Assembly: GCA_900766825.1 (NCBI GenBank) | Contig: CAAFWU010000028.1 | Location: forward strand, 1-25,138 | Direction of reading: 5' to 3' | Origin: Bacteroidales bacterium | GTDB lineage: Bacteria > Bacteroidota > Bacteroidia > Bacteroidales > Marinilabiliaceae | Length of the DNA: 25,138 nucleotides | Shown here: one piece after another, positions 7,816 to 14,354 of the stretch | Layout of the letters: each line of letters begins with the position of its first letter | Numbering within the stretch: the stretch's first letter is position 1 | Notes under the pieces: model-generated | What the model was told of the DNA's origin: nothing | Database searches by the model: none | Seen by the model: only the letters and a program-made list of their open reading frames with translations | Made by a program: the position numbers and the translations under genes

Positions 7816-8571
7816 TTAGAACGAGAAACCTACGACCATATGAATATCTTCTTGGTTGGGGTTAAGAACCAACTGAGCAAACACGGGAAGAGAGAACTTT
7901 TCGCTAAATTCAATATTGTATGTACCCTTGATTGAGAGATTTATCATGTTGAAGCCCTCGGTACCATCCTGATAGAAACTGTCGAAGGGAGTGAAGCCTG
8001 CTGCCACCTCCAAATCCACAGCCTTAATGGGCTTTGAGTACACAAGTTCAAGGTAGCTGGAGAACATACGGTCTCCCTCGTCGTCGAGATCTGCACCGCC
8101 CAACATGGTGCTCCAAGAAATTGCCAAAGGCACTTTGGTCTTTTCGCCAAAGTCGTAGGCTACGCCCAACTCCAACTGGTGCGCCGTGGTCTCCTTGTCC
8201 CAGTCGAAGTATTTGCCCGAGCCAGGGAAGAAGTAGTCGGTCAGCACAGCACTGAAGCCTGCTTTCTCAAACGAGAGGTAGAGGTCCACCTCTTTGCTGT
8301 CGCCATCGAAACTTGCTGAGCCCCAAGCACCCAAGGTCACAGGACCGCAAGATACACCCAAGGCAGGCTGGAAGCTGGCACTTCCCGAATAGATGCCGCG
8401 CCACATATAGGTGCTAACCAAGTCGGCGCCTGCGCTGAAGGACCACAACGACTCCTTCTCTTCGGCTGCGGGGGCTTCGCTGCTCTGCGCCATTGATGAG
8501 ATTGGGGTTGCCAATGCAACTACCATTGCTGCCGCAGCAGCCAAATGCATAGGACAAGTTTTCATATTCAT
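7816..8571 (-). CDS. Outer-membrane beta-barrel protein, TorF-like putative porin
   Basis: The 251-residue protein begins with a Sec signal peptide (MKTCPMHLAAAAAMVVALA...SMAQ, cleavage near residue 29). The mature part has short amphipathic beta strands with aromatic girdle residues, such as STYMWRGIYSG, GAWGSASFDGDSKEVDLYLSFEK and LPVFAQLVLNPNQ. It ends in VVGFSF, with a C-terminal Phe suited to BAM-dependent insertion. YMWRG followed by a barrel of about 220 residues resembles the TorF/gcw_chp putative porins; substrate is unknown. ATG 8565 is an equally good start, two codons in. It is flanked by its own terminator and a divergent intergenic region shared with nfo, so it is probably a single-gene transcript. 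A 17-bp palindrome in its leader suggests local regulation. Confidence 0.75.
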   Translation of the reverse strand: MNMKTCPMHLAAAAAMVVALATPISSMAQSSEAPAAEEKESLWSFSAGADLVSTYMWRGIYSGSASFQPALGVSCGPVTLGAWGSASFDGDSKEVDLYLSFEKAGFSAVLTDYFFPGSGKYFDWDKETTAHQLELGVAYDFGEKTKVPLAISWSTMLGGADLDDEGDRMFSSYLELVYSKPIKAVDLEVAAGFTPFDSFYQDGTEGFNMINLSIKGTYNIEFSEKFSLPVFAQLVLNPNQEDIHMVVGFSF

Positions 8572-8611
8572 CTTTGTTTGGGTTAGATATTTTCTGTTAT
8601 TTGATGTCGTT

Positions 8612-8628
8612 AAAGTAATGATTACTTT
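8612..8628. promoter_or_regulatory. 17-bp palindrome upstream of the barrel gene
   Basis: AAAGTAATGATTACTTT is a perfect dyad of 8-bp arms around one base, 41 bp upstream of the 8571 start. The one-base centre favours a DNA operator over an RNA hairpin. No regulator could be assigned. Confidence 0.45.
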
Positions 8629-8681
8629 CAGTTTATCTCTAAATTGACTTTATTGCTTTCTGTCTGTAATCCTTACGCCAG

Positions 8682-8689
8682 CAAAGATA
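8682..8689 (-). promoter_or_regulatory. Probable -7 promoter element for the barrel gene
   Basis: The minus strand reads TATCTTTG, matching TAnnTTTG. The implied start near 8675 gives a leader of about 100 nt that includes the palindrome at 8612-8628. The -33 box is not clear. Confidence 0.4.
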
Positions 8690-8842
8690 TATAAATCGTA
8701 AGTGGTGGTGTTATAATAAATGCTAATTGATACTATTTACTTGCTAATAATTTTAAATTGATACTTATTCTACCTAAATTCTTTTATTTCGATACTTGTG
8801 TGGTCTCCTCTTTTCTCTTCGTCTCCTTGTCCCTAAAAGCAT

Positions 8843-8850
8843 TAATTTTG
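8843..8850 (+). promoter_or_regulatory. Probable -7 promoter element for nfo
   Basis: The plus strand reads TAATTTTG, a full match to TAnnTTTG. The implied transcript start near 8857 leaves a leader of about 55 nt before ATG 8912. No good -33 TTTG is seen. Confidence 0.45.
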
Positions 8851-8911
8851 CTAAATTCGCAATGATGGTCTTACATCCCACATCATTTTTATTTAATACG
8901 TTTTCTGAATC

Positions 8912-9763
8912 ATGACCAAATATATAGGTGCTCACGTAAGTGCATCGGGCGGTGTTTTCAATGCCCCAATCAATGCCCAAGCCATTGGCGCAACGGCTTT
9001 TGCCCTCTTCACCAAGAACCAGCGGCAGTGGACGGCCAAGGAGCTCGAACCCGCAGAAATTAGCCAGTTTAAGGCAGCCTGTGACCAATGTGGTTTCACT
9101 TCGGCACAGATTTTGCCCCACGATAGTTACCTTATCAATCTGGGTAACCCCGACCCCGAGAAGCGCCTTAAGTCGCAAGACTCCTTCACCCACGAGATGC
9201 ACCGCTGTCAGGTTTTGGGTCTCACCCTGCTCAATTTCCACCCAGGCAGTCATCTTAAGGAGATTGCCGAGGACGAGTGCCTCCAGCTTATTGCCGAGAG
9301 CATCAACCGTTCGCTCGAGGCCACAAAGGGCGTTACGGCTGTCATAGAGAATACAGCTGGTCAGGGTAGCAACCTTGGCTTTCAGCTCAGCCATTTGGGT
9401 CGCATCATCTCTTTGGTAGAGGATAAGAGTAGGGTAGGGGTCTGCATCGACACTTGCCATGCCTTTGCCGCTGGCTACGATCTATCTTCCCCTGCAGGCT
9501 ACGATGCCTTTTGGGCTGAATTCGATGAGGTGGTCGGAGCCCAGTACCTCCGTGGCATGCATTTCAACGATGCCCTTAAGCCCGTTGGCTCTCGTGTCGA
9601 TCGCCATGCCCCCCTCGGCCAAGGATGTATTGGTATCGATGCTTTCCGTAGGCTCATGCAAGACCCTCGAACCGACAACATTCCCCTTATTCTGGAAACC
9701 CCCGACGAGAGCCTCTGGCCTCAGGAGATTGCCACCCTTAAGAAGTTTGCTGGACTCAACTGA
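8912..9763 (+). CDS. nfo: Endonuclease IV (AP endonuclease)
   Basis: This base-excision repair enzyme cleaves the phosphodiester bond 5' of abasic sites and some oxidised bases. At 283 residues it has the usual family length. All nine expected metal ligands of the trinuclear zinc site are visible: His70, His110, Glu146, Asp180, His183, His217, Asp230, His232 and Glu262. Their motifs include PHDSYLINL, NFHPGSHL, ENTAGQG, CIDTCHAFAAGYD, MHFND and DRHAPLGQG. Each is one residue later than in E. coli Nfo. The DUF4294 gene follows on the same strand after 51 bp without a visible terminator, so they probably share a transcript. The start MTKYIGAHVSASGG is the family N-terminus. Confidence 0.98.
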   Translation: MTKYIGAHVSASGGVFNAPINAQAIGATAFALFTKNQRQWTAKELEPAEISQFKAACDQCGFTSAQILPHDSYLINLGNPDPEKRLKSQDSFTHEMHRCQVLGLTLLNFHPGSHLKEIAEDECLQLIAESINRSLEATKGVTAVIENTAGQGSNLGFQLSHLGRIISLVEDKSRVGVCIDTCHAFAAGYDLSSPAGYDAFWAEFDEVVGAQYLRGMHFNDALKPVGSRVDRHAPLGQGCIGIDAFRRLMQDPRTDNIPLILETPDESLWPQEIATLKKFAGLN

Positions 9764-9814
9764 CACTAAGATACGAGGTTATGTCTCTTAACCTCATGCT
9801 TTCATTCCCCCATC

Positions 9815-10420
9815 ATGAAGCTCAAACTAAGATATCTGGTTTTAGGCTTGCTACTGTTCATTGCCCTGACATCGTTGGGCATCGAGGTCAGTGCCCAACA
9901 ACATAAGGGCACCTTGGTCCGAGCTCTTGTGGTGGGGCGCGACACCGTTCCGCAAGTCATGATGGGTGAAGTGCAGTGCTGGGCCAAGGCGCGGTTCAAA
10001 AACGAGAGGCAGCGCAAGAAGTGGACCAAATACATCTACAATGTCAAGCGTGCCTTGCCCTATGCCCGACTCCTAACCCGCGAGTTCCGAATCATAGAGG
10101 ACAGTCTTTCCAAAATATCCGACCCTGTGGCTCGCAAAGCGTACATTGACGAACAGGAGAAAGTGATGTTTAAGAAGTACGAGCAGCAGCTTAAGCACCT
10201 AACCGTCCGCCAAGGTCGCATCCTCATCAAACTTATGGACCGCGAGTCGGGTCATACGAGTTACGAAATCATCTCTATGCTCAAGGGAGATTTCAAAGCC
10301 TTCTGGTGGCAAGGCATTGCCCGAGTCTTTGGCTCTAACCTTAAGACCGAGTACGACCCCGATGGCATGGATAAGAACCTCGAGAACGTTGTTATGCTCA
10401 TCGATATGGGCTACTATTAA
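9815..10420 (+). CDS. DUF4294 protein, exported, function unknown
   Basis: This 201-residue protein has a Sec signal peptide (LRYLVLGLLLFIALTSLGIEVSA, cleavage near residue 27). The mature domain contains ERQRKKWTKYIYNVKRALPYA, LIKLMDRESGHTSYEII and FWWQGIARVFGSNLKTEYDP, as I recall for the Bacteroidetes-specific DUF4294 family. It is rich in Lys and Arg and should be periplasmic or envelope-associated. No catalytic motif can be named. It lies 51 bp after nfo and ends at a strong bidirectional hairpin. The convergent truncated VTC frame overlaps its stop by 4 bp. Confidence 0.85.
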   Translation: MKLKLRYLVLGLLLFIALTSLGIEVSAQQHKGTLVRALVVGRDTVPQVMMGEVQCWAKARFKNERQRKKWTKYIYNVKRALPYARLLTREFRIIEDSLSKISDPVARKAYIDEQEKVMFKKYEQQLKHLTVRQGRILIKLMDRESGHTSYEIISMLKGDFKAFWWQGIARVFGSNLKTEYDPDGMDKNLENVVMLIDMGYY

Positions 10421-10878
10421 CATCGCCTCTTTAGCATTCTCTTTCCTTCCCCCAGCAGCCATCCTAAGCACAGACAAAAACAGAAGTCCCCGCAGCACGC
10501 TAATGCTGCGGGGACTTCTTTGTTTCTGTTAATTTTCTTCGTACGCCCGTGGTTGTCTTTGCGCTTTATTTCTACAAACGTAATGGTCGACGATTTGTAG
10601 GTGCGTACCCTAACTTTCTGTCGGCGCAGTCTACCCGATATGTGGCTATGTAGCATGCCGTATTGTGCTGTGTCGTAATAAGTTGTTTCATAAGGCAGTA
10701 GGCGCAATCCGTCGGTCAGCTGAACCATATAATGTTTTTGGGCATAGACCAGCAATTGGGGCAGAAGGTCGATGTGCATAACAAACTTGGTGTCTGTTCT
10801 GTTCATCAGCCTCACGCTGCTCATCTCCTCTAAGCTTATTGGGTTGAATGTTTGTAATATTTCAGATGTGCTACGCAT
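10417..10878 (-). pseudogene. VTC-domain (polyphosphate polymerase-like) gene, C-terminal half missing
   Basis: From ATG 10878 the frame gives a clear N-terminal half of a VTC domain: LMNRTDTKFVMH, ETTYYDT, RLRRQKVRVRTY and FVEIKRKDNHGRTKK. Intact Bacteroidetes proteins are about 250 residues and place further catalytic Glu and Lys residues in the missing half. Homology stops near residue 118. The rest is the translated terminator hairpin (VPAALACCGDF) and low-complexity Cys/Leu-rich sequence up to a stop at 10417. The triphosphate-tunnel Arg and Lys residues remain (Lys31, Arg90, Arg92, Glu103, Lys105), but the tunnel could not close. It is probably non-functional. The CotH and membrane-protein partners often found near VTC genes are absent here. 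Confidence 0.75.
10476..10528. terminator. Bidirectional terminator between DUF4294 and the VTC remnant
   Basis: A perfect 15-bp stem pairs GAAGTCCCCGCAGCA (10483-10497) with TGCTGCGGGGACTTC (10504-10518) around a 6-nt loop. It is followed by TTTGTTTCTGTT on the plus strand and by TGTTTTTGTC on the minus strand, so it can act in both directions. Confidence 0.92.
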
Positions 10879-11054
10879 TGTGCATACGTTCTATCTATCC
10901 TATTACAATTTTATTACAAAACACATTTGTGTGAAAATTAATTCAGTAAATATTAACTCGTTTTCAGTGAATAGGCAATTTTGGGGGGCGAATTACATTG
11001 GCAAGAAGCCAACCATATACCCTATACTTTTGCCAATTACCATCTTCTTTTAAA

Positions 11055-11129
11055 CTAAAACACTTTCGGCTCGCAAGCCCCACGTCTCTCCCAAAGAGGA
11101 GGCGTTAGTAGCCTACGAGCCGAAAGTGT
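11055..11129 (-). terminator. Long-stem terminator or repeat element after the small membrane protein
   Basis: A 14-bp perfect inverted repeat (ACACTTTCGGCTCG at 11060-11073, CGAGCCGAAAGTGT at 11116-11129) encloses 42 bp. On the minus strand it is followed by TTTAGTTT, about 27 bp after the 11156 stop. The loop resembles the CCTCTTTGGGAGAG-type intergenic repeats of Bacteroidetes, so it may be a dispersed repeat acting as a terminator. Confidence 0.65.
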
Positions 11130-11155
11130 AACTCTTATTACAGAAATGCTGCTTC

Positions 11156-11683
11156 TTAGAAAATCATGAAGAATGTGGCAGCTAAAGGAATTACGAAGAA
11201 CAGAACGGAGCAGAGTACAAATGTCACAATAGCCCACGCATCTGCCCTACGTTCGCTCTCGGGGAAAGCTTCCTTGATAAAATTCGATTTGTAAAGCGAG
11301 AGTAACATGGCGCCAGCGCATGCTGCAATGGTAATGCGCAGTGTGGCCAGCATCCACGCTTCGTACTCTGTGATGAGTGCATAGCTCTCGAAGACCGATG
11401 TGGCCAGCAAAATCCAAGCAAAACCCTTGGCCAACGCCACCGCATTAGCTGTACGTTTCAGCAAACTATAGGTGGCAATGCCGCCCAGCACAACCACGGG
11501 TATGGAGCCCAACGACTGCATTGCAAACGCATGACGTCCCATCATATTGAGCATACCTGTGAAGGCACTTACGCACACTATTACAAGAACAAACGAGACG
11601 AGTGCAATGAACATGGCCAATTGTTTGCAACGGCTCATAGCACCGCTCATGTTGTCTGTATTGCTTGGGTTTATCTGCTCCAT
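11156..11683 (-). CDS. Small multi-pass membrane protein, unknown function
   Basis: The protein has 175 residues and about five hydrophobic segments: roughly 22-46, 57-75, 82-103, 107-128 and 148-174. The first ~18 residues are polar. Between the last two segments is a charged loop (YKSNFIKEAFPESERRADAW). No family was recognised and no catalytic motif is visible. It lies 123 bp downstream of the acyltransferase on the same strand with no obvious terminator between them, so the two could share a transcript. The long continuous membrane segments make a real gene likely, and the antisense frame is short. Confidence 0.7.
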   Translation of the reverse strand: MEQINPSNTDNMSGAMSRCKQLAMFIALVSFVLVIVCVSAFTGMLNMMGRHAFAMQSLGSIPVVVLGGIATYSLLKRTANAVALAKGFAWILLATSVFESYALITEYEAWMLATLRITIAACAGAMLLSLYKSNFIKEAFPESERRADAWAIVTFVLCSVLFFVIPLAATFFMIF

Positions 11684-11806
11684 TTCTCTATTTGGTTTCT
11701 AAATTACTCTTTTTTACCGCCTTTACGCATATTAGCTCAAAACGTTTCTTTATTCCACATTCTAATGAGTGCTGGTTTTCACCCCTCACCTTCTTTTAGT
11801 TCCATT

Positions 11807-12973
11807 TCATTTCTTGCTAAATAGCTTGTCCTTCAGCCATTCGCGCATAGGCAAGTCGTAGAGTTTATAGGCACCCCATGCCATTGCAAGCGCAAGAACG
11901 AAGACACCTATACCAACCATCACATGTGTGCTCGCAGGAGCATCGGCGTGTGTGTTAGCCCAAGCCATTTGCATGTAAACCAACGGATAATGTGTTATGT
12001 ACAGAGGGTAAGATATCTCTCCCAACCAGTTGCAAACAGCTGTGCTGCGCTTGCCTGTTACCTTGCTTCCAGCACCCATTGATACAATAAGAGGAAAGAC
12101 CAGCAAAATTATGGCAGCATTGTAAATACCATTGCCGCAACTCCATGTGCCGCGTTCGCCACCTGGTACGCATGGCATGCACAACACAATGGCAATCAGT
12201 AATGTACACCACCAAAATCCACCTCTCACATTTATCAGCTTGCCAATTCGCGATATCAGCAGACCGCAGAAAAATGGGAACAGCAGTCGGCTCAAACCTA
12301 TGTAGCACTGTTCCGCATCAATGCTCCAACCTCCAATGACTGTGTTGGCCGCATATGCCCTACCAGCCAGCAGACCAAACACATCCAGATTTAGGCACAA
12401 ATCCAAAGTAAGAAAAGCCGAGCAGAGTACAAAAATGGCAAGCACCGTCTTAGAAAACCGTCGGATAACAAGGGCGTAGGCCAAGTTGGCCACATACTCC
12501 CACATAAGCGACCATGTGGGTCCATTCAGTGGGTTCGTTTCGCACCATCCTCTTATGTCCCAACTCTTTAGTGCTGGCAACATTGTGCAGCCCAGCAGAG
12601 CCAGCACCACAACCTTCCACCATGGCGTTGCACCAATCTGAGGAAACGCCTCGCACGCCCCAAAGTAGAAAAAGAGTGCCCCAACCAAGGTTCCCCATAT
12701 AACCATTGGGTGCAAACGCACCAAGCGCCGCTTTATGAAACTCCATGTGCTCATGGCTCCCCACCTATCATCGTAGGCGTAGCCAATAACAAAGCCCGAC
12801 AGCATAAAAAAGAAGTCGACAGCCAAATAGCCGTGGTTGATAATCTGATAGTCTGGTCCAGCAGAGTATGTCTCAAACAGATGGAAGGCCACAACCAAGA
12901 TGGCCGCCACACCGCGTAACCCATCCAATATCTCATAACGAGGTTTCGATGCCAAGTAGACGTTTTTGTTCAT
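11807..12973 (-). CDS. Acyltransferase family 3 (OafA/YrhL-like) integral membrane protein
   Basis: These inner-membrane enzymes transfer acetyl or other acyl groups to cell-surface glycans, lipopolysaccharide or exported sugars. The N-terminal motif LDGLRGVAAILVVAFHLF carries the conserved Arg20 and His31. It is followed by HGYLAVDFFFMLSGFVIGYAYD, also typical of the family. About ten transmembrane segments span 388 residues, the usual length for a form without the C-terminal SGNH domain. Further hallmarks are PTWSLMWEYVANL and LGEISYPLYITHYPLVY. It has its own -7 element 33 bp upstream. No O-antigen cluster is nearby, so the acceptor cannot be inferred. Confidence 0.92.
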   Translation of the reverse strand: MNKNVYLASKPRYEILDGLRGVAAILVVAFHLFETYSAGPDYQIINHGYLAVDFFFMLSGFVIGYAYDDRWGAMSTWSFIKRRLVRLHPMVIWGTLVGALFFYFGACEAFPQIGATPWWKVVVLALLGCTMLPALKSWDIRGWCETNPLNGPTWSLMWEYVANLAYALVIRRFSKTVLAIFVLCSAFLTLDLCLNLDVFGLLAGRAYAANTVIGGWSIDAEQCYIGLSRLLFPFFCGLLISRIGKLINVRGGFWWCTLLIAIVLCMPCVPGGERGTWSCGNGIYNAAIILLVFPLIVSMGAGSKVTGKRSTAVCNWLGEISYPLYITHYPLVYMQMAWANTHADAPASTHVMVGIGVFVLALAMAWGAYKLYDLPMREWLKDKLFSKK

Positions 12974-13005
12974 TATATCTCTGTGTTTGTTTTAACTGGT
13001 TTTTG

Positions 13006-13013
13006 CAAAAGTA
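13006..13013 (-). promoter_or_regulatory. Probable -7 promoter element for the acyltransferase
   Basis: The minus strand reads TACTTTTG, a full match to TAnnTTTG. The implied start near 12999 leaves a leader of about 26 nt before ATG 12973. The galactan-operon terminator lies just upstream. Confidence 0.45.
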
Positions 13014-13062
13014 ACACATCAGATTTACATTAACACATAACCCTCCATTATTCTAACTTCTC

Positions 13063-13115
13063 TAAAAGAAATCCCAACCACCCAGAGACCCTAAAAGCCC
13101 CCAAGTGGTTGGGAA
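13063..13115 (-). terminator. Terminator of the galactan-utilisation operon
   Basis: A 10-bp stem pairs TCCCAACCAC (13072-13081) with GTGGTTGGGA (13105-13114) around 23 nt. On the minus strand it is followed by TTTCTTTTAG. It lies 26 bp after the GH53 stop and closes the SusC-SusD-SusE-GH53 operon. Confidence 0.8.
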
Positions 13116-13140
13116 AAGAATTTTGCTTCAACAGTATCTG

Positions 13141-14283
13141 CTACTCGTGCAGCAGCTTAGTAGCTCCACCGCCAAAGGCATTTGTGAGTGCCTCGGATGG
13201 AGTGCGATCCTCATTGAAACCGCCCAACTTATAGCCACCGTTCCAATCCAAACTGTTGGAACACTCGGGCTCCCAGTAGAAGACGCCTTTGCAGTTTGTC
13301 AATTCGTTTTGGCAACGATAGACAAGGTCGTTGAGGGCAATCTTGGCATTGTCGGCATCGCCCGTAACGTCGCATCCCACTTCGCAAACCATAACGTCGC
13401 ATCCGTAGGTCGAGGCTATGTTCTTCAGGTTGCTCACGCAGCCCGTGATGTAGGTGCTATACCAATTGCTATCGCTAAAGTCGGGATAGAGTGAGACTCC
13501 GAAAATGTCATATTCCGCACCAGCGCTCTTGAGCTTATTCAAGCCCCAGGTCAACTTGGAGTAGTCGTTGCCATTCTGGAAGTGAACCACAGTCTGGCAT
13601 TTGGGGTAAACCTCCTTGGCAGCTTTGCAGCCCGCAGAGTGGAGCTTTTCGTAATTTGTGCCCATCTCGCCGTTAACAGAGGTGGCGCTGCCATCCGAGT
13701 TTGTTTTGCACATACCCGTCAGGGTCTCGTTGCCAATCTGAACCCATGCCACGTCCACGCCCTTTGCCTTGATTTGCTTCAAGGTGCTCAGGGTGTAGTT
13801 GTAGAGCAATGTGGTCATCTCGTCCAGAGTTTTGCATCCGTCCCACACCGATGGTTTGTACTGGCTGGCGGGGTCGGCCCATGTGTCGCTGTAGTGAAAG
13901 TCAATCATCACAGCCATGCCCAATTTCGATGCGCGCTCGGCCTTGGCAATCACGTCGGCCGTGCCACACCATTGGTCCGTTGGGTTCACCCAAGCCCTAA
14001 TGCGGCAAGCATTGAAACCTATGCCTTTCAGGATCTCCAGACACTCGCCCTCGTTGCCCTGAGCATCTTTGAACACCACGCCCTTGCTTTCCATCTCGGT
14101 CACCCAACCTGGGTCGGCACCCATGGCAAACGTGGGGGCGGGGCAGGGCACAACCTCTACGGCTACGTCCTCATACTCGCGGACTATGGTCACCTCGTCG
14201 TCGTCGTCGCACGAGGTCAGAACAGGTGCCAAGGCGCTGGCCGTTAGGGCGGCTAATGCCATATGGAATATTCTATTTTTCAT
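13141..14283 (-). CDS. GH53 arabinogalactan endo-beta-1,4-galactanase, surface lipoprotein
   Basis: This retaining endo-enzyme cuts beta-1,4-galactan side chains of pectin (type I arabinogalactan). The lipobox LTSC puts the lipidated cysteine at residue 25, followed by DDDDE, a pattern linked to surface export in Bacteroidetes. The GH53 barrel covers about residues 50-375. Signatures are FNACRIRAWVNP, MIDFHYSDTWADP, WVQIGNE with the acid/base Glu186, and VMVCEVG with the probable nucleophile Glu301. The GVFYWEPEC and DWNGGYKLGGFNEDRTPSEAL stretches near the end are also typical. At 380 residues it is full length. It is the last gene of the operon, 71 bp after the SusE/F-like gene. The corresponding B. 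thetaiotaomicron protein is BT4668 by family and position. Confidence 0.95.
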   Translation of the reverse strand: MKNRIFHMALAALTASALAPVLTSCDDDDEVTIVREYEDVAVEVVPCPAPTFAMGADPGWVTEMESKGVVFKDAQGNEGECLEILKGIGFNACRIRAWVNPTDQWCGTADVIAKAERASKLGMAVMIDFHYSDTWADPASQYKPSVWDGCKTLDEMTTLLYNYTLSTLKQIKAKGVDVAWVQIGNETLTGMCKTNSDGSATSVNGEMGTNYEKLHSAGCKAAKEVYPKCQTVVHFQNGNDYSKLTWGLNKLKSAGAEYDIFGVSLYPDFSDSNWYSTYITGCVSNLKNIASTYGCDVMVCEVGCDVTGDADNAKIALNDLVYRCQNELTNCKGVFYWEPECSNSLDWNGGYKLGGFNEDRTPSEALTNAFGGGATKLLHE

Positions 14284-14354
14284 CTCTTTTGTCTCTAATT
14301 TTCAGAGTTGTTCAAATCGGTATACTGTTGTTGCCGTTGCCTACGTTCTGACTC

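Larger units (their letters stand above)
8572..8911. other. Divergent intergenic region between the barrel gene and nfo
   Basis: This 340-bp AT-rich stretch holds no convincing gene. It contains candidate -7 elements for both flanking genes, a perfect 17-bp palindrome (8612-8628), and three GATACT repeats spaced exactly 31 bp apart (8729, 8760, 8791). The long minus-strand frame that runs from nfo into this region is only the antisense of nfo. Confidence 0.6.

Noticed and set aside
8774..9460. A 228-codon minus-strand frame overlapping the start of nfo
   Set aside because: It is mostly antisense to nfo, which has all metal ligands, and the remainder is AT-rich intergenic sequence.
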